Below, in pieces: positions 1 to 8,907 of a DNA stretch of 33,492 nt. Source of the stretch: Acinetobacter lwoffii (lineage in GTDB: Bacteria > Pseudomonadota > Gammaproteobacteria > Pseudomonadales > Moraxellaceae). The stretch is taken from the NCBI RefSeq assembly GCF_024129355.1, contig NZ_JAMXXP010000033.1, forward strand, positions 1 to 33,492, read 5' to 3'. Made by a program: the position numbers and the translations under genes. Each line of letters opens with the position of its first letter. Position 1 is the first letter of the stretch. Under the pieces are notes generated by a model. That model saw only the letters and a list, made by a program, of their open reading frames with translations, was not told where the DNA came from and searched no databases.

Positions 1-30
1 AAGCTTTATTTTCACCCGATAAAATACCCA

Positions 31-70
31 TAAAACAAGAGGAAGCTCAAATGAGCTTCCTCTTGTGAAA
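31..70 (-). terminator. Strong hairpin, likely terminator of the small membrane-protein gene
   Basis: A perfect 14-bp inverted repeat (35-48 with 53-66, loop AAAT) lies downstream of the minus-strand gene ending at 129. Read on the minus strand, the stem is followed by TTTA, a weak T-tract. It could work in both directions, because the plus-strand side is followed by a short A-run rather than T. Confidence 0.6.
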
Positions 71-128
71 AATTGTGGGACAGCAATGGGCATTGACCTC
101 GCTTTTTTATGCATAGACTGAATCTGGA

Positions 129-476
129 TCAGTGGCCATGTGCTGCATTTGAGCTGTGCTCGGCATTATCCATATTGGCATGTTCTTCAGCTGACATATT
201 GTGTTCAGCGGCTGTCGTACCTGGATGAGCAGTATTGGCAGCTTCACGTGCTTCACGATCTGCTTGCGCTTTGGCAATGGCTTCTGGAGACATCGTCGGT
301 GCATTTTTAAAAGCGTGTTGCTGGGTAGTTTGTTTATTTTGCTGGCTTGGCATGTAATCCGGTTCATTACTTATCGCGAGCCAAAAAATAAGCATGAATA
401 ATCCACCTAAAATACAGAAGATGATAAGTGCTTTCCAGCCCCAAGGAGATTTTTCAGGTGAACTGTGATCAGTCAT
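129..476 (-). CDS. Small single-pass membrane protein with His-rich tail, function unknown
   Basis: This 115-residue protein is not one I recognise. The start at 476 (MTDHSSPEK...) is preferred over the upstream in-frame ATG at 500. The extra residues from 500 look like leader, and the protein then has a short polar N-terminus followed by one hydrophobic segment (about residues 14-34, KALIIFCILGGLFMLIFW). After the membrane segment comes a soluble, low-complexity stretch rich in Ala, Glu, Asn, Gln, His and Met. The last 40 residues hold six His (pattern EH...EEH...AEH...AHGH). The topology suggests an inner-membrane anchor with a periplasmic tail. Metal binding by the tail is only inferred from composition. 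It stands alone, with a terminator on either side. Confidence 0.6.
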   Translation of the reverse strand: MTDHSSPEKSPWGWKALIIFCILGGLFMLIFWLAISNEPDYMPSQQNKQTTQQHAFKNAPTMSPEAIAKAQADREAREAANTAHPGTTAAEHNMSAEEHANMDNAEHSSNAAHGH

Positions 477-596
477 AGGTCTTACCCACGTGGATATCAA
501 ACTTATGTAACTTTATAACATAAATTGATCAAAAAGCAGATCGAAATCTGTCATCAGATGAGTCTATCCAGTGCATTAAGCAAATCCAGAAGATAA

Positions 597-621
597 AAAA
601 GAGGAAACACGTTCCTCTTTT
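597..621. terminator. Bidirectional terminator downstream of the beta-oxidation operon
   Basis: A 10-bp perfect stem (597-606 with 612-621, loop ACACG) has A-runs on its left and T-runs on its right, so it can terminate in both directions. It lies 16 bases past the stop codon of the minus-strand multifunctional enzyme gene. Confidence 0.75.
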
Positions 622-636
622 ATTTAAGTGCCTAAG

Positions 637-2772
637 TTATTGAATCGGCTGGGCGTGTGCTGCGCGATCTTTGAGGAGTTGTGGGGCTTTGAAGCGTTCG
701 CCATATTTATTTTCAAGTACTTTGGCACGGGTCACGGCTTTGGCTAAACCATACTGATTCAGGAATTGTACTGCACCGCCCGTCCAGGCGGCAAAGCCAA
801 TACCAAAAATGGAACCGACATTGGCATCAACGACAGATTCCAGGACACCTTCTTCCAGACAGCGAACCGTATCCAGTGCCTGTACAAACAGGAAGCGGTC
901 AATCATTTCCTGTTCAGAAATATCGTTGTCTTTTTTCCAGTAGCTGAGACCAGACCAGAGCTGCTTTTTGGCATCGGCCGGATAATCATAAAAACCTTGG
1001 CCGGCAGCCTTACCTTTACGGTTAAATTCGTGAATCATGCTGTGAATCACCTCATCCGCAGGTGATTTAGTGATGGTCTGACCTTGTGCTTCTAAAGCTT
1101 TATATCTTTCATTGGCCACATGTTCAGACAAGGTCAAGGACACTTCATCCTGAATCGCCAACGGACCCATCGGCATACCGGCTTTGAGTGCAGCCATTTC
1201 AATTCGCGCCGGATGTACACCTTCTGCCAGCAGGCGTAAACCTTCCTGCACAAAGGTACCAAACACGCGGCTAGTAAAGAAACCACGGCTGTCATTCACC
1301 ACAATCGGTAATTTGCCAATTTGCTGCACGAAATCGAAAGCTTTGGCCAGCGTTTCTGGCGAGGTATTTTTACCTTTGATAATTTCCACTAGCTGCATTT
1401 TATCGACCGGACTGAAGAAATGCAGGCCGATAAAGTTCTGATCATTTTTTGAAGCCTGGGCTAATTCTGTGATCGGCAGGGTCGAGGTATTCGAAGCCAT
1501 TACGCCGTTGCTGGCAAGATATTGTTCTGCCTCTTGTGTAACTTGAGCCTTGAGCGTGGGATTCTCAAATACGGCTTCAATGATCAGGTCGCAACCGGCT
1601 AGATCTGCATTAGATGCAGTTGTTTGAATCAGGCTTAAAACCTGATCTCGTTTCTCGGCTGATAAACGCCCTTGAGCGAATTTTTTATCCAGCAGTTTCT
1701 GGCTATAGGCTTTGCCTTTTTCAGCTGCTTCGATTGAAATATCTTTTAATACTACAGGAATGCCTTTGCTGGCAGTGGCATAGGCGATCCCAGCACCCAT
1801 CATACCCGCACCTAGAATACCGACTTTAGTGGCTTTCCACCTTTCAAGACCTTGAGGGCGACTGGCGCCGGACTTGATTGCATTCAGACCATGCCAGAAG
1901 GTGCCAATCATATTTTTAGAAATTTGACCGGTCGCCAAATAAGTAAAGTAACGCGATTCAATGGTCAGGGCAGTATCGACATCGACCTGTGCACCTTCTA
2001 CCGCAGCCGACATGATCGCTTCAGGTGCAGGGTAGCAGCCTTTGGTTTTATCGCGCAGCATCGCCGGAGCAATTGCCAGCATCTGTGCAACTGCTGGTGT
2101 CGAAGGGCTACCACCCGGAATTTTATAGCCTTTTACATCGAATGGCTGCTGAGATTTTGGATTGGCTTTGATCCAGGCAATGGCCTTTTCTAGCAATTCA
2201 TCTGTACTGTCTGCGACCTCATGAATCAACCCTAAAGATCTGGCTTTATCGACTCCAAACTGTTTGCCTTCCATCAATAAAGGAAGGGCATTTTGCAGAC
2301 CGAGCAGGCGGATGCTACGGACGATACCACCGCCACCTGGTAATAAACCCAGTGTGACTTCAGGCAGGCCAAATTTGCTTTTAGGGTCATTCAGGGCAAT
2401 ACGATGATGGGCACACAAGGCAATTTCCCAGCCACCACCAAGCGCCGTACCATTCAAGGCAGCAACGACAGGAATACCGCAAGTTTCGATATAGCGTAGT
2501 TTGGCTTTCATCTCTTCAATCATATTGAAGAATTCAGTTGCATGTTCAGGAGTGGCTTGAATCAGTTCATCCAGATCACCACCAGCAAAGAAAGTTTTTT
2601 TCGCTGAACGGAAAATAATCCCGGCAATATCTTCATCTGCTTGTAACTGGGCAACGACTTCATCTAGTGCCGTGCGAAAGTCGGCATTCATGGTATTGGC
2701 AGACTGGTTTGGAGAATCAAACGTTAAAATAACAATATTATCTTCATTTTTTTGATATTGAATTGCGCTCAT
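637..2772 (-). CDS. Multifunctional fatty acid oxidation protein: enoyl-CoA hydratase / 3-hydroxyacyl-CoA dehydrogenase (FadB-like)
   Basis: The 711-residue fused enzyme catalyses the hydration and NAD-dependent dehydrogenation steps of beta-oxidation. The N-terminal third is a crotonase domain, with the oxyanion-hole stretch KKTFFAGGD, the glutamate-bearing NGTALGGGWEIAL segment and FGLPEVTLGLLPGGGG. A Rossmann NAD-binding domain follows (VGILGAGMMGAGIAYA, near residue 316), with NTSTLPITELA and the catalytic-histidine segment GLHFFSPVDKM. The C-terminal hydroxyacyl-CoA dehydrogenase domains complete the length expected of a FadB/FadJ alpha subunit. The gene lies 11 bp behind the thiolase gene. 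Its Shine-Dalgarno sequence (AAGGAG) overlaps the thiolase stop codon, so the two are surely co-translated as subunits of a trifunctional complex. From memory, the segment choices resemble the mycobacterial FadB type more than the E. coli type. That comparison is not verified. Confidence 0.93.
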   Translation of the reverse strand: MSAIQYQKNEDNIVILTFDSPNQSANTMNADFRTALDEVVAQLQADEDIAGIIFRSAKKTFFAGGDLDELIQATPEHATEFFNMIEEMKAKLRYIETCGIPVVAALNGTALGGGWEIALCAHHRIALNDPKSKFGLPEVTLGLLPGGGGIVRSIRLLGLQNALPLLMEGKQFGVDKARSLGLIHEVADSTDELLEKAIAWIKANPKSQQPFDVKGYKIPGGSPSTPAVAQMLAIAPAMLRDKTKGCYPAPEAIMSAAVEGAQVDVDTALTIESRYFTYLATGQISKNMIGTFWHGLNAIKSGASRPQGLERWKATKVGILGAGMMGAGIAYATASKGIPVVLKDISIEAAEKGKAYSQKLLDKKFAQGRLSAEKRDQVLSLIQTTASNADLAGCDLIIEAVFENPTLKAQVTQEAEQYLASNGVMASNTSTLPITELAQASKNDQNFIGLHFFSPVDKMQLVEIIKGKNTSPETLAKAFDFVQQIGKLPIVVNDSRGFFTSRVFGTFVQEGLRLLAEGVHPARIEMAALKAGMPMGPLAIQDEVSLTLSEHVANERYKALEAQGQTITKSPADEVIHSMIHEFNRKGKAAGQGFYDYPADAKKQLWSGLSYWKKDNDISEQEMIDRFLFVQALDTVRCLEEGVLESVVDANVGSIFGIGFAAWTGGAVQFLNQYGLAKAVTRAKVLENKYGERFKAPQLLKDRAAHAQPIQ

Positions 2773-2783
2773 TATTTTTCTCC

Positions 2784-3989
2784 TTATACCAGTTCAATAA
2801 TGGTTGCGATGCCCATACCGCCACCTACGCAAAGTGTAGCCAGACCCCGCTTTATGCCTTGGCGTTCTAACTCGTCCAATAACGTCCCTAAAATCATCGC
2901 ACCAGTCGCACCGAGTGGATGTCCCATGGCAATTGCACCGCCGTTGACATTCACCTTGGCAGGATCAACCTTCATTTCATTGATAAAGCGCATCACCACG
3001 GCAGCAAAGGCTTCATTGACTTCAAACAGGTCAATATCATCAATTGTTAAACCGGCTTTCGCCAAGGCCTTACGAGCAGCCGGGGCAGGGCCGGTCAGCA
3101 TAATGGTCGGATCTGCACCGACCAATGCCGTCGCCAGTACTTTGGCACGTGGCTTCAGACCTTGTTCTTTTACTGCTTGTTCCGATGCGATCAAAACCAC
3201 AGCCGCACCATCGACAATGCCTGAGGAATTCCCGGCATGATGCACATGATTGACAGCACCGACTTCAGGATATTTTTGCAGGGCAATTGCATCAAAGCCC
3301 ATTTGCCCCATAGTGGCGAAACTTGGATTGAGTTTGCCCAAGCCTTCTGCGGTCGTTGTCGGTTTGATAAATTCATCTTTGTCCAGAATCACCACACCGG
3401 CTTTGTCTTTTACCGGGATCACGGATGCATTGAAATAACCATTGGCTTGAGCGGCAGCTGCTTTCTTTTGTGATTGTTCGGCAAACTGATCTACATCTGC
3501 ACGGCTATAACCGTCAATCGTGGCAATCAAGTCCGCGCCGATGCCTTGCGGAATAAAATCACAGGCCATATTGGTTTCAGGGTCCAGCGCCCAAGGGCCG
3601 CCGTCGGAACCCATCGGCACGCGGGACATGGATTCGACGCCGCCTGCAACAACCAGATCTTCCCAGCCAGAGCGGACTTTTTGAGCGGCCAGATTGACCG
3701 CTTCCAGACCGGAAGCACAAAAACGGTTGATTTGTATACCGGCCACATCATTGTCCCAGCCGGCAGCAATAGCAGCCGTTTTGGCAATATCGGCACCCTG
3801 ATCACCAATCGGGGTGACGCAACCGAGCACGATATCATCCACTTTTGAGGTATCAAATTGATGACGAGCCTGAAGTTCGTTGAGTAAGCCAGTCAGTAAT
3901 GAAATGGGTTTTACTTGATGTAAAGATCCATCTTTTTTGCCTTTTCCGCGTGGCGTACGAATGGCGTCAATAATATATGCCTCGCTCAT
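2784..3989 (-). CDS. Acetyl-CoA C-acyltransferase (thiolase), partner of the FadB-like enzyme
   Basis: This 401-residue thiolase performs the CoA-dependent cleavage that ends each beta-oxidation cycle. The nucleophilic cysteine sits in [11 protein letters not shown], near residue 90. The NEAFA segment, the catalytic His in [16 protein letters not shown] and the second catalytic Cys in CVGGGMGIA are all present in the usual order. The length is normal. AAAGGGA precedes the start at 3989 at suitable spacing. It is the first gene of a two-gene operon with the multifunctional enzyme gene. The thiolase-first order is the reverse of the E. coli fadBA order. The nearby AraC-type gene is the obvious candidate regulator, although it has its own terminator. 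Assignment to the FadA-like (long-chain) rather than biosynthetic class rests on context. Confidence 0.92.
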   Translation of the reverse strand: MSEAYIIDAIRTPRGKGKKDGSLHQVKPISLLTGLLNELQARHQFDTSKVDDIVLGCVTPIGDQGADIAKTAAIAAGWDNDVAGIQINRFCASGLEAVNLAAQKVRSGWEDLVVAGGVESMSRVPMGSDGGPWALDPETNMACDFIPQGIGADLIATIDGYSRADVDQFAEQSQKKAAAAQANGYFNASVIPVKDKAGVVILDKDEFIKPTTTAEGLGKLNPSFATMGQMGFDAIALQKYPEVGAVNHVHHAGNSSGIVDGAAVVLIASEQAVKEQGLKPRAKVLATALVGADPTIMLTGPAPAARKALAKAGLTIDDIDLFEVNEAFAAVVMRFINEMKVDPAKVNVNGGAIAMGHPLGATGAMILGTLLDELERQGIKRGLATLCVGGGMGIATIIELV

Positions 3990-4112
3990 AGCATGTCCCT
4001 TTTATTGATTTGATGAAAATTATTCTAATGACTCGAGTGTAATACTTAATTTTTGAAGTGCAATGACGAGAACGGGCCAGATCATTTGAGCGATTTAGCC
4101 AATTTTAGCTAT

Positions 4113-4138
4113 AAAAAAGCCTAAGCTTTGGCTTAGGC
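4113..4138 (-). terminator. Rho-independent terminator of the AraC-type regulator gene
   Basis: GCCTAAG pairs with CTTAGGC around a 6-base loop. On the minus strand the stem is followed by six T residues. It lies about 50 bases past the regulator stop codon and insulates the thiolase operon from read-through. Confidence 0.8.
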
Positions 4139-4186
4139 GGAGAGAACTGGTTTTATTATTAAATGCTCTTTTGCGGCATCACTTGA

Positions 4187-5197
4187 TTAATGATAGCCAT
4201 GCAATTGACGATACAGACCCGGGGTTACACCGGTCCATTTCTTGAAGGCGCGGTGGAAAGTACTGGTTTCACTGAAACCGACCTGTTGTGCGACATCTTC
4301 AAGGGTCAGATCCGGATTAAGTAACAGGTGAATCGCGGCATCACGGCGCAAGGCATCTTTTACACCCTGATAGCTTTTGCCTTCGGCTGCCAGACGGCGA
4401 CGCAAGGTTTGCGGTGATAGATATAACATCGACGCGACATCGTTTAATGTCGGCATTTCTTCCCCAATCTGGCTCTTCAGCACATCACGAATCCGTGAAG
4501 TCAGCGAGTTGGTGTTTTTGAATTTCACTAGCAATTGTGCCGGCGCAGCTTTCAAAAACTCTTCTAAGGTTTCTTCATTCTGACGAATTGGCAGGTCCAG
4601 ATAGTCCGCAGCAAAAGTAATTTCGGTACGTGGCATATCGAACTGCATCACCGGCGCAAAGAACAGGGCATCATATTCATCGGCATGGGCTGGACGTGGA
4701 TAGCTAAAATGCACGCGTTCCAGTGGCAGGCGACGTTCAATGAGCCAAGACGCCAAGCCATGCCAGATCATCAACATGCTTTCAGTAATAAAATGATCCG
4801 GATCCATTGCATTTGGAATGAGTGGAACAAGACGAGCTTCGTGTTTGTCACGCTCCAGGGTCACCGACCATTCATCACCAAAGAGTTTGTAGAACTGGGA
4901 AGAAAGTTCTAGTGCATCACCGAGGGTTTTGGCATGAATGATGAGCTGGCACATGATCGCAAAAGTACCCAACCGGCGTTGCTGTTTGTCAAAGCCGACA
5001 TGCTCGTCCTGGGTCACCATCCACAGCATTTTAATAAAGCGGGTATATTGTTCAGGCGAAATACGCGCTTTGGGCTGATGCAGCAGTTCTGCTTCAATCC
5101 CGACGTGAGACAATAAAGTATCGACATCCATGCCCAGACGCTTAACGCCAGATAAGGCTGCATTGACGAAATGGATACTGATCGTATCGCGACTCAT
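4187..5197 (-). CDS. AraC/XylS-family transcriptional regulator
   Basis: The regulator has 336 residues if translation starts at 5197 (MSRDTISIHF). That ATG follows GAAGGATTAAAC, a well-placed Shine-Dalgarno sequence, whereas the in-frame ATG at 5227 lacks one. The N-terminal ~190 residues match the arabinose-binding-like domain found in OruR/ArgR-type AraC proteins. The C-terminal ~100 residues hold the double helix-turn-helix (LNDVASMLYLSPQTLRRRL and LTLEDVAQQVGFSETSTFHR, then FKKWTGVTPGLYRQ). It lies between the beta-oxidation operon and the divergent racemase-like gene, so it probably controls one or both in response to a lipid-derived ligand. That role is inferred from position only. Confidence 0.88.
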   Translation of the reverse strand: MSRDTISIHFVNAALSGVKRLGMDVDTLLSHVGIEAELLHQPKARISPEQYTRFIKMLWMVTQDEHVGFDKQQRRLGTFAIMCQLIIHAKTLGDALELSSQFYKLFGDEWSVTLERDKHEARLVPLIPNAMDPDHFITESMLMIWHGLASWLIERRLPLERVHFSYPRPAHADEYDALFFAPVMQFDMPRTEITFAADYLDLPIRQNEETLEEFLKAAPAQLLVKFKNTNSLTSRIRDVLKSQIGEEMPTLNDVASMLYLSPQTLRRRLAAEGKSYQGVKDALRRDAAIHLLLNPDLTLEDVAQQVGFSETSTFHRAFKKWTGVTPGLYRQLHGYH

Positions 5198-5262
5198 GTT
5201 TAATCCTTCAGTCTCTTTAATGTTCACTAATAATTGACCTAAATGACGAAAAATAATAAAGC

Positions 5263-5333
5263 AATGGCAATTTACAAGAACACCTTGCCATTTTCTTACA
5301 TATTAGATTGCCGAAACTATCAAGGTAAATGGC
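5263..5333. promoter_or_regulatory. Candidate operator in the regulator/racemase divergent region
   Basis: A perfect 8-bp inverted repeat, AATGGCAA (5263-5270) and TTGCCATT (5285-5292), lies between the two divergent start codons. A third AATGGC occurs at 5328-5333. The repeated half-sites suit a dimeric or tandem DNA-binding regulator such as the adjacent AraC-type protein. No binding data exist and the promoter elements around it are not clear. Confidence 0.35.
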
Positions 5334-5409
5334 TGAACATGACATTGTTTTTGTTCATTTATGTGCCTATGATGCTGAAAAAAGCAATATAAGTAGAGCA
5401 AATACTCCA

Positions 5410-6531
5410 ATGTCATATGCATTAAAAGGATTGAAAATCCTCGATTTTTCTACACTTTTACCCGGCCCGTTTGCGACCTTATATCTGGCTGACCTCGGCG
5501 CCGAGGTTGTGCATATTGAATCACCGACCCGACCTGACCTGTTGCGATTAATGCCACCTTTTGCCAATGGACAGGCCACTTCACAAAGTTATTTGAATCG
5601 AAACAAGCAATCGGTTGCACTGGATTTGAAAGATCCTACGAATATTGAACTGGTTAAATCCAGGATTGCAGATTATGACATTGTGATTGAGCAATTCCGT
5701 CCCGGGGTGATGCAACGTCTTGGGCTAGACTATCAAACCTTGAGCGAAATTAATCCGAAACTGATTTACTGTTCCATTACCGGTTATGGCCAAACTGGCA
5801 CATATAAAGATAAAGCAGGACACGACATTAACTATCTGGCTTTGTCCGGAATTGCCGGACACAGTGGCCGGATTGAAAATGGTCCACCAGCCTTGGGAAT
5901 TCAGGTCGCCGATGTTGCAGGTGGTTCCATGCATGCCGTGATTGCGATTCTGGCCGCGGTGATTGAACGCCAACAAAGTGGCAAAGGCCAGTATATTGAC
6001 ATTTCCATGACCGATTGTGTGGTAACGATGAGCAATCTGGCAGCTTCTGCCAGTCTGGCTGGCAATCAGCATCAATCTCCAGAATCCGGCTATCTGAATG
6101 GTGGAACTTTCTATGATTATTATGAAACTCAGGATGGACGTCATTTGTCGATTGGTAGTCTGGAACCACCATTTATGCAGGGGCTGGCACAGGCTTTAGA
6201 GCTGCCGATTCTCCTGGACAAAGGCGCTTCTTATGCCGCTGAAGATCATGCTGTGGTGAAGCAGGCGATTCAGAATAAAATCAAGACCAAGTCATTAGCT
6301 GAATGGCAAATGCTGTTTGCCGCGCTGGATGTCTGTGTCGAACCGGTGCTCAGACTTGAGGAAGCGTTACATTCTGATCTGGCTCAGCAGCGGGGATGGA
6401 TAGTACAGGTGCCACTCAAATCCAGCAGTCAGCAGACCGAAGCACAATTGGCTTGTCCGATTAAATTTTCACGTTCTACGATACGCTATGAGTTTGTAGG
6501 ACAGCAATTGGGAGAAAGTCAAAATTGGTAA
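5410..6531 (+). CDS. CaiB/BaiF family CoA-transferase, probably alpha-methylacyl-CoA racemase
   Basis: The protein has 373 residues from the ATG at 5410 (MSYALKGLKILDFS). An in-frame ATG at 5329 would add 27 residues with no family counterpart. The family's opening stretch is visible (LKILDFSTLLPGPFATLYLADLGAEVVHIE), as are NRNKQSVALDLK and YGQTGTYKDKAGHDINYLAL. The His138 of AGHDINY and the Asp168 of VADVAGGS correspond to the His/Asp acid-base pair of alpha-methylacyl-CoA racemases. This favours epimerisation of 2-methylacyl-CoA over CoA transfer. Racemisation to the S form is needed before beta-oxidation of methyl-branched chains, which fits the neighbouring thiolase/FadB-like operon. It could still be a CoA-transferase of unknown specificity. 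The ribosome binding site is weak. Confidence 0.85.
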   Translation: MSYALKGLKILDFSTLLPGPFATLYLADLGAEVVHIESPTRPDLLRLMPPFANGQATSQSYLNRNKQSVALDLKDPTNIELVKSRIADYDIVIEQFRPGVMQRLGLDYQTLSEINPKLIYCSITGYGQTGTYKDKAGHDINYLALSGIAGHSGRIENGPPALGIQVADVAGGSMHAVIAILAAVIERQQSGKGQYIDISMTDCVVTMSNLAASASLAGNQHQSPESGYLNGGTFYDYYETQDGRHLSIGSLEPPFMQGLAQALELPILLDKGASYAAEDHAVVKQAIQNKIKTKSLAEWQMLFAALDVCVEPVLRLEEALHSDLAQQRGWIVQVPLKSSSQQTEAQLACPIKFSRSTIRYEFVGQQLGESQNW

Positions 6532-6593
6532 TATTCTTAACGTGTTAATTAGATTATTAATGAAATGAGAGGAAATTTTTCCTATATGAAAAT

Positions 6594-6630
6594 AAGTAAT
6601 AATAATTGAAGATTTTCATCATTATTACTT
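6594..6630 (+). terminator. AT-rich hairpin after the racemase-like gene
   Basis: AAGTAATAAT (6594-6603) and ATTATTACTT (6621-6630) form a perfect 10-bp but purely AT-rich stem (one G-C pair) with a 17-base loop. It is followed by TAAATTT. It is the best terminator candidate for the upstream gene, but it is weak. Confidence 0.3.
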
Positions 6631-6682
6631 TAAATTTAATCCAGTGCTGTAAATACCGAGATCCGTGAAACTTTGTCAGGCT

Positions 6683-6764
6683 TATCAATAAAACCGCTAT
6701 GAAATATGTATAAAAAGCATTTTATTGATAGTTTTAATCTCGTTATCCTTGCCGACGATATAAT
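6683..6764 (+). promoter_or_regulatory. Promoter region of the sulfite reductase operon with an 11-bp inverted repeat
   Basis: A perfect -10 hexamer, TATAAT, lies at 6759-6764, 21 bases before the sulfite reductase ATG. No good -35 is visible at the normal distance, which suggests activator dependence. Just upstream, TATCAATAAAA (6683-6693) and TTTTATTGATA (6720-6730) form a perfect 11-bp inverted repeat with a 26-base spacer. It is a candidate binding site for a regulator of sulfur assimilation such as a CysB-type protein. That assignment is an inference. Confidence 0.4.
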
Positions 6765-6785
6765 AGAAACTACTAGCTGTACGCC

Positions 6786-8429
6786 ATGTATTTATATACT
6801 GATTTCGATCAGCAACTGATCAATGAACGTGTTGCACAGTTCCGTGACCAAACGGAACGTTATTTAGCGGGTAAATTGACGGAAGATGAATACCGTCCGC
6901 TTCGTCTGCAAAACGGCCTTTATGTACAACGTTATGCGCCGATGTTGCGTATCGCGGTGCCTTATGGTCTGATGAATTCAAAACAATTGCGTAAAATTGC
7001 AGAATTAGCCAAAGACTATGACCGTGGCTATGCGCACGTATCAACACGTCAAAATATTCAGTTTAACTGGCCTGCGCTGGAAAATGTGCCGGATATGCTG
7101 GCTGAACTGGCCACTGTGCAAATGCATGCGATTCAGACTTCAGGTAACTGTATCCGTAATACCACGACGGATCAGTATGCCGGTGTGGTTGCAGGTGAAA
7201 TTGCCGATCCGCGTCCGACTTGTGAATTGATCCGTCAATGGTCAACCTTCCATCCGGAATTTGCCTTCTTGCCACGTAAGTTCAAGATTGCAGTCTCTGC
7301 GCTTGAAGAAACCGATCGTGCAGCAACTGCATTCCACGATATAGGTGTGTATATCGTGCGTAATGAAGCAGGCGAAATGGGCTATAAAATCAAAGTCGGT
7401 GGTGGTCTCGGCCGTACGCCGGTGATTGGTAGCTTTATTCGTGAATTCTTGCCACGTGAAGACCTGATTGCTTATTTGGAAGCAGTACTTCGTGTATATA
7501 ACTTGCATGGTCGTCGCGACAACAAATATAAAGCGCGTATCAAGATTCTGGTAAAAGCTTTAACACCAGCAGTATTTGCCGAGAAAGTTGAAGCTGAATT
7601 TGAGCATACGATTAAAACACTGAAAATCGATGCAGACACCTTGGCGAAAATGGATGAGAACTTCACGCCATTCGATTACCAAGATTATGCAGATGAAGAT
7701 TTCACTGAACTGTTTGCACAATATCCAAAATTCAAACAGTGGTTCAACATTAATACCAATGCACATAAAGTGAAAGGTTATCGCATCGTGACGATTTCAC
7801 TGAAACGTGCCGGAATTGCACCGGGTGATGTCAGCACCGAAGAAATGAACCTGATTGCAGATCTTGCAGATCAGTACACTTTCGGTGAGCTGCGTACCAC
7901 GCATGAGCAAAACATTTCCTTGGTCGATGTACCACAAAAAGACTTGTTCGCTGTATGGCAAACCCTTGACCAAAACAACCTGGCACGTGCGCATATCGGT
8001 TTCTTGACCGACATCATTTGCTGCCCGGGCGGTGACTTCTGTTCTTTGGCTAATGCGAAATCCATTCCGATTTCTGAAGCAATTTCACGCCGTTTTGATG
8101 ACCTGGATACGATTTACAATTTAGGCAAACTGGATCTGAATATTTCAGGTTGTATGAATGCTTGTGGCCATCACCATGTGGGTAATATTGGTATTCTAGG
8201 TGTAGACAAGAAAGGCGCTGAGTTCTACCAGATCACTTTAGGCGGTAATGCCGATCATGATGCGTCAATTGGTGACATTCTTGGGCCATCATTTGCAGCC
8301 GAAGTCGTGCCGGATATCGTAGAAGAAATTTTGAATACTTATCTTGACCTGCGTCAGGATGGTGAAGAGTTTATCGATACTTATCGCCGTGTCGGCATTC
8401 AACCATTCAAGGAGCGTGCATATGCTTAA
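6786..8429 (+). CDS. cysI: Nitrite/sulfite reductase hemoprotein (CysI-type)
   Basis: This 547-residue siroheme/4Fe-4S enzyme performs the six-electron reduction of sulfite to sulfide in assimilatory sulfur metabolism. Two ferredoxin-like half-domains are visible, including VSTRQNIQFNW near residue 88 and TSGNCIRNTTTDQYAG. The four cluster/siroheme cysteines lie in CCPGGDFCSLA and LNISGCMNACGHHHVGNIG. The length and the coupling to a DUF934 gene match the Pseudomonas/Acinetobacter type of CysI, which uses a separate electron donor rather than a CysJ flavoprotein partner. A nitrite reductase role cannot be excluded by sequence alone, but the DUF934 partner points to sulfite. The start at 6786 has no strong Shine-Dalgarno sequence. 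Confidence 0.92.
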   Translation: MYLYTDFDQQLINERVAQFRDQTERYLAGKLTEDEYRPLRLQNGLYVQRYAPMLRIAVPYGLMNSKQLRKIAELAKDYDRGYAHVSTRQNIQFNWPALENVPDMLAELATVQMHAIQTSGNCIRNTTTDQYAGVVAGEIADPRPTCELIRQWSTFHPEFAFLPRKFKIAVSALEETDRAATAFHDIGVYIVRNEAGEMGYKIKVGGGLGRTPVIGSFIREFLPREDLIAYLEAVLRVYNLHGRRDNKYKARIKILVKALTPAVFAEKVEAEFEHTIKTLKIDADTLAKMDENFTPFDYQDYADEDFTELFAQYPKFKQWFNINTNAHKVKGYRIVTISLKRAGIAPGDVSTEEMNLIADLADQYTFGELRTTHEQNISLVDVPQKDLFAVWQTLDQNNLARAHIGFLTDIICCPGGDFCSLANAKSIPISEAISRRFDDLDTIYNLGKLDLNISGCMNACGHHHVGNIGILGVDKKGAEFYQITLGGNADHDASIGDILGPSFAAEVVPDIVEEILNTYLDLRQDGEEFIDTYRRVGIQPFKERAYA

Positions 8430-8907
8430 TACCGCACTTCAAGTGCTCTCTAAAGATGGCACGATTGCAGACAATACCTATCAATTGATGGGTGAAGATG
8501 GTGTTTTACCACAGGGTGATGTGGTTCTGAGTGTGGATCAGTTAGACCAGATTGCCAATGTGACAGGTAAAAAAGCATTGTACTTAACCGTAGATGCTTC
8601 GCCTGAAACCAATGAGTTTCCATTGGATCAGCTAGATGCAATCTTTATTGAGTTTGCCGGTTTTAATGATGGTCGTGGTTATTCATTTGCAGCACTTCTT
8701 CGCCGTCAGGGTTTCCAAGGCGAATTGCGTGCTACTGGGGATGTATTCAAAGATGTTTTGAACTACATGAAGCGTTCAGGTTTCGACACTTTCGTGATTA
8801 AAGAAGGTAAAGATATTCAGGAAGCGGCTGCCGGTTTGAATGATTTCAAAAATCCGTACCAGGCATCAACTGCGGTTGCACAAGCGCATTATCAAACAGG
8901 TGCTTGA
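8422..8907 (+). CDS. DUF934 family protein, sulfite reductase partner
   Basis: The 161-residue protein starts at ATG 8422, eight bases inside the end of the reductase gene. It has its own AAGGAG Shine-Dalgarno sequence, so the two are translationally coupled. The DUF934 signature is clear (IEFAGFNDGRGYSFAALLRRQGF, split here only by mention). The family occurs next to cysI/cysH in proteobacteria and is thought to serve assimilatory sulfite reduction. Its exact role is not settled. The last 42 codons (8779-8904) are repeated almost exactly at 9466-9591, downstream of an inserted gene. This copy ends in TGA and the downstream copy in TAA. The present 3' end is probably of foreign origin (see findings). 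Confidence 0.88.
   Translation: MLNTALQVLSKDGTIADNTYQLMGEDGVLPQGDVVLSVDQLDQIANVTGKKALYLTVDASPETNEFPLDQLDAIFIEFAGFNDGRGYSFAALLRRQGFQGELRATGDVFKDVLNYMKRSGFDTFVIKEGKDIQEAAAGLNDFKNPYQASTAVAQAHYQTGA

Noticed and set aside
2752..3240. Long plus-strand ORF opposite the thiolase gene
   Set aside because: It lies wholly antisense to a well-supported gene, has no ribosome binding site and shows the Ser/Pro/Ala-rich composition typical of mirror frames.
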